64,000 bases of DNA from Brachymonas wangyanguii (GTDB lineage Bacteria; Pseudomonadota; Gammaproteobacteria; Burkholderiales; Burkholderiaceae_C): contig NZ_CP173677.1 in the NCBI RefSeq assembly GCF_045055315.1, forward strand, positions 1,922,001 through 1,986,000, written 5' to 3'. Made by a program: the position numbers and the translations under genes. Of this stretch, positions 28,620 through 37,612 are shown in pieces. The first letter of the stretch is position 1; each line of letters starts with the position of its first letter. The notes below the pieces were generated by a model, which made no database searches, was not told the DNA's origin, and saw only the letters and a list, made by a program, of their open reading frames with translations.

Positions 28620-29849
28620 TCAAACCTCATCGAGATAGTCGCTGTACCACAAACCACCCAATGGCAAACCTTCTGCCACCAGATTCCTGACCACTTCCAA
28701 CTCGGAAACCCGACGTATCGTCGAATAGCCGTCTGTACCCTTCTCCAGAATCCAGACTTCTTCCGGCGACAAGGCATCCACAAAATACGGCTGGTGCGTG
28801 GTCACAAAAATCTGCGGCGCATGTTTCTTGCCGCTGGCATGGGCACGGAACTCCTGTGCAAGCGATTCCAGCAGCTTGTGATACAAGCCGTTTTCTGGCT
28901 CCTCAATGCAGATGAAAGGTGGCGGATCAGGATCTTCCAGCAGCAGCAGGTAGGCAAACACCTTCAACGTGCCGTCGGACATTTGTTGCGCGAAGAAAGG
29001 ATCACCAAATGCGCCATCGTTGAAGCGCAGCAGCACGCGCTTGTCCGCCGTCACTTCGGTATCTATTTTGGCGATGCCCGGAATCTTGCTGGCGATGCGA
29101 TCCAAAATGACCTTGAAGCGGTCTTTGTGCTCACGCTCCATGAACTGTACGACGTTGCCGATGTTGTCGCCATGCACATTCAGGTGCCGCTGCGGCCCAG
29201 CACTGGGCAGGCTGCGTGCGGCATCGGGGTAGAAGTACGACAGATACCACCCCTTGAGGAAATCGCGAAACTGCCCGATGCGTGGATGTTCCTTCAATGT
29301 GCCCAAGGTCGAGATACCCAGCTCGCGTGGATCTGTCAGCTCCACTGAGCTGCTGGCATTGCTTTCTTCCAGTTCGTCGTCAACCGCTTCCTCTCCTGCC
29401 CAGACGGTGCCTTTACCATGATCCAGGCGCAGGAATGGAAACGGGCGTCCATGTTTCTGGCCTTTACGGCGCTGCTTCAGTCTTTCGGACAAAACGAACG
29501 GTCGACCACTACTGTCTAGGTCAATAGCTAACTCATAGGTGATAGGGCGCTCGTTCTGCGCTTCTCTGTAGTAGATTTCGAAGCGAATCGGCTCCTCGAC
29601 ATCTTTGGACCGTAATCGCTCGAACCCTCCACGCTGCTTCATGTCGCAGGCAGTCTCCACATCGGTTGCCAGACAATCGGCGACAAAACCGAAAGCGTCG
29701 AATAACGAACTCTTGCCTACGCCATTTTTGCCGATGACAACGGTGAAAGGCGTCAGCGGACTGCCTTCCTGCTGGGCAGAGAGCTTGCCCAGCGTCACAT
29801 CGCGCAAGGCCCGAAAATTCTGGACGCGGAATCCTTCAATAACAGCCAT
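28620..29849 (-). CDS. AAA family ATPase (RecF/ABC-type, AAA15/AAA21)
   Basis: A 409-residue ATPase with the ABC/SMC-like order of motifs: Walker A GKNGVGKSS (~40), signature MSDGTLKV (~290), Walker B CIEEPENG (~316) and switch His in TTHQPYF (~350). There is no long coiled coil and no fused nuclease; the likely effector is the downstream DUF4276 protein. Its ATG abuts the pglX stop (TAAATG), with GAGGAGAA inside the end of pglX as ribosome-binding site. It occupies a slot between pglX and brxHII that is empty in the minimal type 3 BREX order. Confidence 0.85.
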   Translation of the reverse strand: MAVIEGFRVQNFRALRDVTLGKLSAQQEGSPLTPFTVVIGKNGVGKSSLFDAFGFVADCLATDVETACDMKQRGGFERLRSKDVEEPIRFEIYYREAQNERPITYELAIDLDSSGRPFVLSERLKQRRKGQKHGRPFPFLRLDHGKGTVWAGEEAVDDELEESNASSSVELTDPRELGISTLGTLKEHPRIGQFRDFLKGWYLSYFYPDAARSLPSAGPQRHLNVHGDNIGNVVQFMEREHKDRFKVILDRIASKIPGIAKIDTEVTADKRVLLRFNDGAFGDPFFAQQMSDGTLKVFAYLLLLEDPDPPPFICIEEPENGLYHKLLESLAQEFRAHASGKKHAPQIFVTTHQPYFVDALSPEEVWILEKGTDGYSTIRRVSELEVVRNLVAEGLPLGGLWYSDYLDEV

Positions 29850-32636
29850 TTAATTCTCCTCACTGCGCGTCAGCGCCATGTCGTACAGGGTGAGCAGTTT
29901 TTCGTCTTCTTGCAGGGTTTCGTCCGGCAGCTTGTGGGCGATGGCGAGGATGGTGGCGTAGTCCTTCCTGGCCCACGCATCGCGGAAACCGGCGCGCAGC
30001 ACTTCCAGGCGCGACTCTTTGATCTTGCGGCCCGTGAACGTCTTGTACTGCTCGAACTCCTTGAGCAATGCCTTTTCGCGCTTCTTCTCCAAGTCCTGCG
30101 CCTTATTCGGGTCGGGCACATACCAGCGGTCTTGCGCCTTAGCGATCAGGCGTGGGTCGTTTTTCTCCAGCCCGCGCAGGTCGTGGTAGTTGGTGGAGAG
30201 GTAGCGGTGAATCTGGCTGGGTACTTCGCCCGCGCCCTCGAAGCGCAGGAAGTTGGCTTCCAGCAGCGCGGAGAGTTCCGGGCGGGTTTCGTGCTTCTTC
30301 CAGCCCGCGCCCAGTTGCTTGATGAACTCGGGGTGGATGTCCTGATAGGTGGAAGGCCGCGCCTTCAGATAGTCCGCTGCCCAGTCGATGGCGCTGCGCT
30401 CGTCGGAGACGAACAGCTCCATCTGCGGCGCTTGTGCAGTTTGCGCGCGCTTCTTGTCGTATTCGGCTACTTGCTCGGGCAGAAAGACCATGCCGTCGCG
30501 ATCGGGCAAGCGGCTGCGCAGGCCGTCTTGAAACTCTTGACTGGAAAGCGGCACGGGCGCGCTGTGCCGCACGAACCACGCCACCATCCGGTCGAACAGG
30601 ATGCGCGGGTCGCGTTCAGCGACGAATTCCAGTTCGCCGCCTTTCATCTTGACCACGGGAAGTTGCTTCAAATGCGTCTGGACGAAATCCCATGCTGATT
30701 CCGAGGTTGCACCCCGTTCGGCGAAACGTTGCTCCAGCCCACCGTTGGGCTTGTAGGCAGAAATCACCAAGTCCTGCTTGACGGCAACCGCAGTTGTGAC
30801 CGCCTTGAAGCTGCCTTGCTGCTTGTCGAGCGCAGACACGTTGGCGACCACAAAGCCCGCTTCCTGCATCGCTGTTTGCAAGCCGTTCCACACCGCCGCC
30901 TGCGTGTTGGAAAACACCACGGTCATCCAGCGACCGGGCTTGAGGACGCGGAAGTATTCCTTGAAGCAAGCCGCCATCAACCTGCGGTAGTCATCCACCG
31001 ACTTTTGTGCCGCTCGGTTCTCTTTGGCGCGATCAACAATGGCGTCCAGCTTGGCCTGCGTCATCACGCTGTGCCATGCCTCGACAATGAAATTCAGCTC
31101 CGCGTAGGGCAGGTTTTCGCCGAAAGGCGGATCGGTGAAGATGTAGTCAATGCAGTCATCAGCGAGTGGCAGCCTTGCTGCCGTACCGGTGGTGACTGCC
31201 GCGTTTGTAGGTTTTGCGTGATATTGACGAAACGCCTTGATCAATCGATCCAGCTTCCCGTCGAGGATGTACCAAGGACTGCATTCAGAATGCTGTGCCG
31301 CGACGTAATACACGCCCGCAAGCATGCGATTGACCTGAGAAAAGTGTGTGGGTCCGTAGCGATTCAGGACGGATAGACCGGCAATTGCCTGCTCGACCAT
31401 AAACACGAGAAATGCGCGTGTGCGAGCATCAGGATGCGCTTGCGCCTTTGCCCACAACGCACCCATTGCCTGCGCGGCACGCGGCAGGAACATGTGATGA
31501 GTGTGGGTGATCCCCTTGTCACGCATACGCGGCGCTTCCCACATATCCGCAAAGGGAAACGCAACGGTGGGAACATCGCCGGGCAGCGGCAAGGCATCAA
31601 TCTTGGCCAGTGTCGCCAAGTCCGCTGCATCGGGCTTCTTCTCGTATTTCGTTTTGCCGACGCGATACGCAATCAGGCTGGGCACGCGCTTGGGCGCTTG
31701 CAGCGTGGTGCCGGTGGCGCTATCCAGCTTGGTGACGTAGAGCCGCTCCAGCTTCTTCTTCGTCAGTCCTGCATTGCAGTGCGGGCATGGGAACTCATCT
31801 TTAACGCGCTTGGTTTCCTCATCCAAGGCTTCGTCCAGAAAATTCACTTCCCCAGCGCATTCCGGGCAACTGAACACTTCGCTCCACACCGTGTATTCGA
31901 TGCGGCCTTGGGTCTTGCCGTCGCTATGCAGCGTTTCGTACATCCAGCCGATGTCCTGCTCCACGGCCTGGAGCAGTCGCTTGCCCGCCTTGGCGAAGGC
32001 GTCCACATCGAAGGGAATGTTGTAGTTCGCGCCGATGAAAGTGGCGGCGGGCGACAGGTCGTTGAGCACCGCGCGGCGTGCGCCCCACTTGGGCGCGGCG
32101 CGGCCTTCCTTCTTCCATGTCTGCTCCTGCTCAAACCGGTAGCTGGCCGGAGCCGTGCCGCACCACTGCGCGGCCACGCCGGTCATGCCCGAACCGGAAA
32201 AACCGTCCAGCACCACATCGCCCGGCTGGGTGTAGTGCAGGATGGACGGCACGATGGCCAGGTGCGGCACCTTGGTGTGGTAGCTGTGCGCCTTGTAGAT
32301 CGCGTCGGTCTTGCCCACGCTCACATCAATCGCCAACGGCTCGCGGCTGTATTTCACTGCCGGGTCGTAGGGCTTGCCGTAGTGCGCTACGAACTCCGCC
32401 AGCCACGGGTTCGGGCAGGCGGTGTAATACGGCGGGTCGGACATGGCGAGGATGGCTGCGTCCGTGCCCTGCGGGAAACCTTCCTGCTTGCGGAATGCCG
32501 GGTCTTTCAACTTCTCGGCCAGCAGCGCAAGGAAATGCGCGCGCCGTGCGTCGTCGCTGGGGAAGGTCTGGCCGAGGCATTCGACGGGGCTGGAGTCTTT
32601 TGAGGCTCGCCCAAGGTTCAGTTGTTCATCCATCAT
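29850..32636 (-). CDS. pglX: BREX-3 adenine-specific DNA methyltransferase PglX
   Basis: Methylates host DNA for self/non-self marking in BREX. 928 residues from ATG 32636, which overlaps the HerA stop by one base (TGATG); a TTG one codon upstream is also in frame. Motifs: an N-terminal DPPYYTACPNP (~67-75), SAM-binding FSGSGMTG (~143), a zinc-ribbon pair CPEC (~257) and CPHC (~284), and a second catalytic-like TDPPFGENLPY (~500). This split arrangement is unlike the type 1 PglX and agrees with the type 3 (PglXI) form. The long charged C-terminus may recognise DNA or partners. Confidence 0.88.
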   Translation of the reverse strand: MMDEQLNLGRASKDSSPVECLGQTFPSDDARRAHFLALLAEKLKDPAFRKQEGFPQGTDAAILAMSDPPYYTACPNPWLAEFVAHYGKPYDPAVKYSREPLAIDVSVGKTDAIYKAHSYHTKVPHLAIVPSILHYTQPGDVVLDGFSGSGMTGVAAQWCGTAPASYRFEQEQTWKKEGRAAPKWGARRAVLNDLSPAATFIGANYNIPFDVDAFAKAGKRLLQAVEQDIGWMYETLHSDGKTQGRIEYTVWSEVFSCPECAGEVNFLDEALDEETKRVKDEFPCPHCNAGLTKKKLERLYVTKLDSATGTTLQAPKRVPSLIAYRVGKTKYEKKPDAADLATLAKIDALPLPGDVPTVAFPFADMWEAPRMRDKGITHTHHMFLPRAAQAMGALWAKAQAHPDARTRAFLVFMVEQAIAGLSVLNRYGPTHFSQVNRMLAGVYYVAAQHSECSPWYILDGKLDRLIKAFRQYHAKPTNAAVTTGTAARLPLADDCIDYIFTDPPFGENLPYAELNFIVEAWHSVMTQAKLDAIVDRAKENRAAQKSVDDYRRLMAACFKEYFRVLKPGRWMTVVFSNTQAAVWNGLQTAMQEAGFVVANVSALDKQQGSFKAVTTAVAVKQDLVISAYKPNGGLEQRFAERGATSESAWDFVQTHLKQLPVVKMKGGELEFVAERDPRILFDRMVAWFVRHSAPVPLSSQEFQDGLRSRLPDRDGMVFLPEQVAEYDKKRAQTAQAPQMELFVSDERSAIDWAADYLKARPSTYQDIHPEFIKQLGAGWKKHETRPELSALLEANFLRFEGAGEVPSQIHRYLSTNYHDLRGLEKNDPRLIAKAQDRWYVPDPNKAQDLEKKREKALLKEFEQYKTFTGRKIKESRLEVLRAGFRDAWARKDYATILAIAHKLPDETLQEDEKLLTLYDMALTRSEEN

Positions 32637-34375
32637 CAAGCCCTGTTCTGCTTGCGCATGTTTTCCACTGCCTTCGAAAAATCAGGCGTGCCCGGAGCTT
32701 CGCTCCAGCGATCCCAGAATTCAATCGTGGCGCTGATCGGTTGTTCTTGTGGCGCATGAATCTTGATTCGGCTGGGAAGCAGTACTGCATCACCGACTAC
32801 CAAGGCTTCTCCCATATCCAGGATGGGGAGCGTATCCATCAGTCCTTCCAGGCTTTCCGGCATCAAGCGTTTGACAGTATTTTGATCATCACCATTGGTC
32901 AGACGTAAAGAGATGACGTTGTTGCACTGACTCAGTATCGTTGTGCTGACATCGGCCGGTCTCTGACTGATGACAAGGAGCGCAACGCCGTACTTACGCC
33001 CTTCTTTTGCGATCTTTTCGAAGTTCTCGATGGCGCGTTGCTCAACAGGGTTTTTCCCGTCTTTCTTTGGCAAATAAAGGTGTGCTTCATCGCAGACCAA
33101 TGCCAATGGGCGGCGCTTGTCTCGATCCATCCAGAACTGGACTTGATAGATGATGCGCGCAACCAGCCCAACGATCACGGGCAGAATGTCTGCTGGCACA
33201 TCTGAAAAGTCGATGACTTTTATCTGCGATTTGTCTTCCGAGTAGTCCATGAGCCGCTTGACCAACTCAGCCATGGCGTCATAGGCATGTTCAGACGTGG
33301 GTGCCTGAAACAGAAAGCCATAGCGTTTATCGCTGACCTTGCTATTCAGACGCAGTAGCAAGCGGCTGAACTGCCCAAAAAATGGGCCTTGCTTGTCCTT
33401 GTTGTTTGCGCCAGGAACCATTTCTTCGTTGAGTCGCCGCAACTCGGAGATGACGCAATGGACATCAAATGGAACAGGGCTGTCCAGCGTAAAGGCATTG
33501 AGCACATCCGTCTTGCCCTGAGACTCAAGGGTCTTCTTTTTCTCGGCTACAACAGTGTCCTGAAAAGCCATTACCTGGTTGTGAGCACTGAATTCACTTC
33601 GATCAATGAACATAGCTTGCAACTCCTCGGTGTTGAGGAGCCAATAAGGCAAGAAGAGTAAGGCCGGATCCGATTTGCCGAGTTCTTCCGGCCCAGGAAT
33701 CCGAAGATGCCTGGCATAACTCAGTTCACGATATTCGCCGTGCAAGTCAAATACGATCAGACTTGAAGAAGGGAGTTTGGATGCTTGTTCGAGAATGGCG
33801 GCAACAGTCCAGGATTTACCGGAGCCTGTGCTGCCTAACAAAGCTGCATGACGCTGAAACAGCTTGTTCCCATCCAGGTAGGCCTTTGCAGATTCATCAA
33901 TGGTGTAGCGACCAATCTCAAGTGAATGCTCAGTCTTTCCCTCTTTGGAAAGCAGGTTCATGAATGTCTGCAACTGCGCGTCACGGAGGATGAAGCACCC
34001 TGCATCGATCTCTGGCACCTGAACCAGAGATCGCGAGAATTTTGGGCTATTCTCGTGCGTCAGTCCGACGGTACCGACCAATGTCAGTTGAACCGTGTTA
34101 TGAACGCTTTCGCGCAGCAGATTCAGTTCGGCGACATCGGTAGTATCCTCTTCCTGCTGAACAGGGATGTCTTCGAGAACAGGCGTCTTTACCACCCTTT
34201 CTATGATGCCAATCAACCATTCCTCTACGGCACCAGGCAGCGCGAGCGCAACAAGCTGCCCAACACGTGCCTTCCTCAAATCCTCATCACTATTGACCTG
34301 GATGTTGATTTTGCGCGTATCGACCAGACGAACCTTTCCAAGCGAATAGGATGTGTCGAATGTAAAAATAGACAT
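32636..34375 (-). CDS. HerA-like hexameric ATPase (partner of SIR2)
   Basis: A 579-residue DUF87/HerA translocase. The start at ATG 34375 (MSIFTF) is two bases past the SIR2 stop; a longer frame to 34510 runs back into the SIR2 gene and is rejected. Walker A GSTGSGKS (~187), Walker B LVCDEAHLYL (~422), then SQRPADVSTTILSQ (~465) as in HerA/FtsK-type motors. SIR2-HerA pairs are an established anti-phage system in which the complex depletes NAD+; the pairing here is by direct adjacency. Confidence 0.88.
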   Translation of the reverse strand: MSIFTFDTSYSLGKVRLVDTRKINIQVNSDEDLRKARVGQLVALALPGAVEEWLIGIIERVVKTPVLEDIPVQQEEDTTDVAELNLLRESVHNTVQLTLVGTVGLTHENSPKFSRSLVQVPEIDAGCFILRDAQLQTFMNLLSKEGKTEHSLEIGRYTIDESAKAYLDGNKLFQRHAALLGSTGSGKSWTVAAILEQASKLPSSSLIVFDLHGEYRELSYARHLRIPGPEELGKSDPALLFLPYWLLNTEELQAMFIDRSEFSAHNQVMAFQDTVVAEKKKTLESQGKTDVLNAFTLDSPVPFDVHCVISELRRLNEEMVPGANNKDKQGPFFGQFSRLLLRLNSKVSDKRYGFLFQAPTSEHAYDAMAELVKRLMDYSEDKSQIKVIDFSDVPADILPVIVGLVARIIYQVQFWMDRDKRRPLALVCDEAHLYLPKKDGKNPVEQRAIENFEKIAKEGRKYGVALLVISQRPADVSTTILSQCNNVISLRLTNGDDQNTVKRLMPESLEGLMDTLPILDMGEALVVGDAVLLPSRIKIHAPQEQPISATIEFWDRWSEAPGTPDFSKAVENMRKQNRA

Positions 34376-34377
34376 GA

Positions 34378-35472
34378 TCAGCTCCCAAATATTCTGTCTG
34401 TGAAGTCGCGCACATCCCAAAGGCTTTGGCCTTTCAGTTCCAGCCAGCCGGAATAGCGCTTGTTGAAGATTTTCGTTCCTTCTTCGCCGTCTAGCTTGCA
34501 GAACAGCCAAAGATTTTCCGATTGGTCGAGCAACGACTCGATTCTCGGATTGCAGTCCCTTGTGACGATCAGGCCGGGGCTTGACTGTGTGATGAGCTTG
34601 CGCTTGACATACTCTTCCAAGTGACTGTCATTGAAGCCGTACCCGAGAAAAAGAAAGTGCGTCGCATTATCCACCGCACTATCCGCGTATTGCAGCAGTT
34701 CGCGCCTATAGCGTTGAAGCGCCTGATACTTCGAGAGACCCGGAGTAATCATGACGCGCTCGGCGAACTCCGGTGGACTCCACATCCATGCGTTGTTTTC
34801 AATGATGGCGTTGCGGTGGAGAAAATAGTTCAGCGAACCATGTACCTTGTACAAGCGAGCATGTTTCTTGGCTCGGTATACGGTTTTTATCTTGTTGCCT
34901 TGACGTATTTTGCATGGTTCGAGTAATGCACGGTCCACGGCCGTCCAGTCTTCCTTGCGTTCAATTCCACCAAACAGTCCATTCGTATAGGACAATCCCG
35001 AAAAATCGCAGGCGTATTCGAACAAAAGATCGTAGTTCGGCGTTAATACATGCAATACGCCATCACTCTCCGGAAGCGTTTCAATCAAACGAGAGAGAAG
35101 GCGACTGGCCGGCCACTCTGTTGAACCTTGGGCAATCGAATAGGCGAAACGCCTATCCAGGCTGGCGACGAATGTTCCCGTAATCTCTGTCACCATCCTC
35201 AACAGGTTGTGGTCACTGACAGCGTTCAGGGAGCTCTCAAGATCTCCGCCTTGCTCAAGGGCGCTGACTACGCTTTGCCATTCAGATGCCTGAGTCGCAG
35301 TCAGTGTTCTTTCCTGCATTTTCTCAACCAGCTCATCTCGAAGTGCAGGCATGCCGAAGCTTGTATCCATAGCACATGACATTCCTGTCCCGAAGAACAC
35401 GAATGGCTTTCCACGGAAAAAATCCCGGATCGCTGTAATCGCTATTTCTTCTGTTAGCAGTGGAAGAGACAT
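34378..35472 (-). CDS. SIR2-domain protein (defence NADase)
   Basis: 364 residues with the sirtuin-like NAD pocket: FFGTGMSCAMD (~27-37), TPNYD (~145) and KVHGSLNYF (~209), ending in FLGYGFND (~277) and a C-terminal extension. Such SIR2 proteins cleave NAD+ when phage infection is sensed. It is followed two bases later by HerA. Base composition is lower in GC than the BREX core, pointing to separate acquisition. Its ATG lies five bases after the stop of a gene scrap (35478-35621). Confidence 0.88.
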   Translation of the reverse strand: MSLPLLTEEIAITAIRDFFRGKPFVFFGTGMSCAMDTSFGMPALRDELVEKMQERTLTATQASEWQSVVSALEQGGDLESSLNAVSDHNLLRMVTEITGTFVASLDRRFAYSIAQGSTEWPASRLLSRLIETLPESDGVLHVLTPNYDLLFEYACDFSGLSYTNGLFGGIERKEDWTAVDRALLEPCKIRQGNKIKTVYRAKKHARLYKVHGSLNYFLHRNAIIENNAWMWSPPEFAERVMITPGLSKYQALQRYRRELLQYADSAVDNATHFLFLGYGFNDSHLEEYVKRKLITQSSPGLIVTRDCNPRIESLLDQSENLWLFCKLDGEEGTKIFNKRYSGWLELKGQSLWDVRDFTDRIFGS

Positions 35473-35477
35473 TTGCT

Positions 35478-35621
35478 TTATTCCGTCCTGCTCAAAGCCT
35501 TTTGTTGTTCGTGCAGCAGCTTGAGCTGCACGCCAGCGTCGGTGAGCACGTAGCGTTGTTGCCGCGAATGCGGCTTGTTGGGGATGGTCAGATGCATTAG
35601 ATTCACGGAACCGCGTCCTGT
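35478..35621 (-). pseudogene. C-terminal scrap of a winged-helix (Fic/RecG-like) gene
   Basis: Between the OLD and SIR2 genes a 47-codon frame reads ...LTIPNKPHSRQQRYVLTDAG..., ending in TAA. The pattern TIPxKPxSRxQxYxLTxxG is the usual tail of the winged-helix domain of Fic proteins and of RecG-like (AlbA_2) ATP-binding regulators. The frame is in phase with the OLD gene but begins right after its stop, so everything upstream of this tail is gone. An internal ATG at 35498-35500 region is not needed; I take it as debris left when the OLD gene arrived. No function is claimed. Confidence 0.6.
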
Positions 35622-37577
35622 CTAATCCAAAAAGCCATTCAACGCTTTGAATACTTTCTCAAAGCAATCCAATGTTCCAGTAACTGGCTCACTCTCTCCA
35701 TCAAGAATCTGAGGGTTTCTCATCAAGTAATCGGCGGGAACATAATGGCCGAAGTCCTGTGCGTCAGCAGGCAGTGTTCGACACAGCACCTCTACCTGTT
35801 TGACGATACGGCACGTACTCTGATCGGCTGCTGCGGCTTTCTCGGCTGTGATTTCACCTTCCTTGAGCCCTAGCGCTTGGTTGACCAAAGCGCAATAGAA
35901 AGTGCTATCGAATAAATCCTCGACATCGCTTTCAGGCTTTTCCGTGAAATCAGATGTCGTTAGCACTCTCTCAGATCTCAGAATCTGGCTTTGCCGAAGT
36001 TTCTCAACTTTATTCTTATCGCCTTTGCCATAATCGCACAGTACAGCGATATTTAGGTTATTGCCTCGGAAGAGCGACGAGAAAGACCACACCTTATCCA
36101 GGCCACCGGTAGGGCAAATGGTCCAGCGCTCATCCAAGCCAGCTCTTCCCCTGGCTTGCAATGCTCTCGATACCACCTGCAAATAAACAACATCAGATGG
36201 ACCCTCGACCAATAGACAGTTTTGGCCAACGAATAGGGACTGAGTGATTTCGTAACCAAGGTGGGCCTGCAGCGGGAAAAGTGTGTCCTTGTCAACGGAA
36301 AGGACGTCAGCGGAGACCTTCGTCCCTTTTACTATGGGACGACGTGGATCACGGTAGTCGATAACGTCTTCGACAACACGGACATCCTCCAGACGCTGAG
36401 CTGGCACCATGAATGGCGAGTGCGTGGTGTAGATAACCTGGTGCTCGGGCAGAATTCGCTCTTCGATATACCGCAGAAGATCGGATTGAGCTTTGCCATG
36501 AAGCGTCAGGCCCGGCTCATCAAGAAGTATGATGGCCTTACCAGCAGACTTTTTGAGCTGCTTGAATTGCGCCAAAAAGGAAAAAAACCAAACAAAACCC
36601 GCGCTTCGTTCAGACAATGGCACCGTCACGCGGTGATGTTTGTTTTCTATGCGGATTTTTGCGATTTTACCGCTGTTGAACGGAGGGGGGTCATTGGGCC
36701 TCCCTTCGTTAATTTCAATTTTGATGGCCAGGGCATCGTTTTGGCTCCAGAACTCGAAAATTTCATCGGTGATGTCGTTGGATGCCCCTTCGCACTGGGC
36801 TACCAGTTCTTCGTGCTTTGCAGCATCACGGAGTTCTTCTATGGTCGTACCCGCGTATTCTAGAAAGTCGAGAAATATCTTGTCTCCAGAGCTGATCTTC
36901 CCACTGTTCTTGTCCGCAGCAAGTTGATTCAGGGATATTTCCCCTGACATCCTTTCAAAGTGAGAAGTGTAGAAGAAAGTCGGCTTTTGCTTGTTGAGAA
37001 GATCAATAGCAGCAAGCTCAGGATCTCCGTCACGGAATTTCTCAATGGCTTGCATGAATGCAGTCTGCGCTTCTGACCGCTCGGCCAGAGCTTTAAGTGC
37101 TGCCAAGGCATCCTTTATTGTCTTGGCCTGCTTGATGTCTCCTTTGTCTTTGGCATTCAGGCCATGACGCGCCTGAAGCTTGCGAATGCACTCCTCTTCG
37201 TTAAGCGGAATGCTCCAGGTATTTCCGCGACCGATATAACTGGTGACAATCACTTCGGTTTTTTCTAGAACATCTGCTCCTAGAAGATCTTCCAGGGCTT
37301 CGATGTCATCACCCTCCAGTTGCCACCAGCTTTTGGCAACCGGAGATTTCCCATTGGGATGACGCTCCTGGAATTTGCTTAAATTTCGGCGCGGGTAGTC
37401 CCGCGTCTTGTCGTATGCATAATCACCATCAGAAGGGGCAATACCTTGGATGGCATGCAATATCGCGGTCTTTCCCGCCTCATTCTTCCCGACAAGGCAT
37501 GTCAGATCGCCGATCTGGAATTCGCCGCTGTCTTCAACAGATCGAAAGTTGATGGCTTGGATTTTTATTAGCTTCAT
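35622..37577 (-). CDS. OLD-family ATP-dependent endonuclease (AAA ATPase + TOPRIM)
   Basis: 651 residues. N-terminal ATPase: Walker A GKNEAGKT (~30), signature LSERSAG (~317), Walker B LLDEPGL (~349), THSPFM (~382). C-terminal TOPRIM: LLVEGPSD (~454) and CDYGKGD (~513), where the usual D-x-D reads D-Y-G followed by a later Asp. OLD proteins are phage-defence nucleases; no GajB-type helicase or other fixed partner adjoins, so it looks like a stand-alone OLD. It starts 35 bases after brxC and is visibly AT-richer than brxC. Confidence 0.88.
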   Translation of the reverse strand: MKLIKIQAINFRSVEDSGEFQIGDLTCLVGKNEAGKTAILHAIQGIAPSDGDYAYDKTRDYPRRNLSKFQERHPNGKSPVAKSWWQLEGDDIEALEDLLGADVLEKTEVIVTSYIGRGNTWSIPLNEEECIRKLQARHGLNAKDKGDIKQAKTIKDALAALKALAERSEAQTAFMQAIEKFRDGDPELAAIDLLNKQKPTFFYTSHFERMSGEISLNQLAADKNSGKISSGDKIFLDFLEYAGTTIEELRDAAKHEELVAQCEGASNDITDEIFEFWSQNDALAIKIEINEGRPNDPPPFNSGKIAKIRIENKHHRVTVPLSERSAGFVWFFSFLAQFKQLKKSAGKAIILLDEPGLTLHGKAQSDLLRYIEERILPEHQVIYTTHSPFMVPAQRLEDVRVVEDVIDYRDPRRPIVKGTKVSADVLSVDKDTLFPLQAHLGYEITQSLFVGQNCLLVEGPSDVVYLQVVSRALQARGRAGLDERWTICPTGGLDKVWSFSSLFRGNNLNIAVLCDYGKGDKNKVEKLRQSQILRSERVLTTSDFTEKPESDVEDLFDSTFYCALVNQALGLKEGEITAEKAAAADQSTCRIVKQVEVLCRTLPADAQDFGHYVPADYLMRNPQILDGESEPVTGTLDCFEKVFKALNGFLD

Positions 37578-37612
37578 TTCTGTCGCCCTTTATACATAGT
37601 CCTGAGTTGCCC

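Noticed and set aside
27964..29849. Calling the ATPase/DUF4276 pair PARIS
   Set aside because: PARIS AriB is a DUF4435 protein; this effector is of a different family, so only the general logic is shared.
35622..37577. Calling the OLD gene a Gabija system
   Set aside because: There is no GajB-type UvrD helicase next to it.
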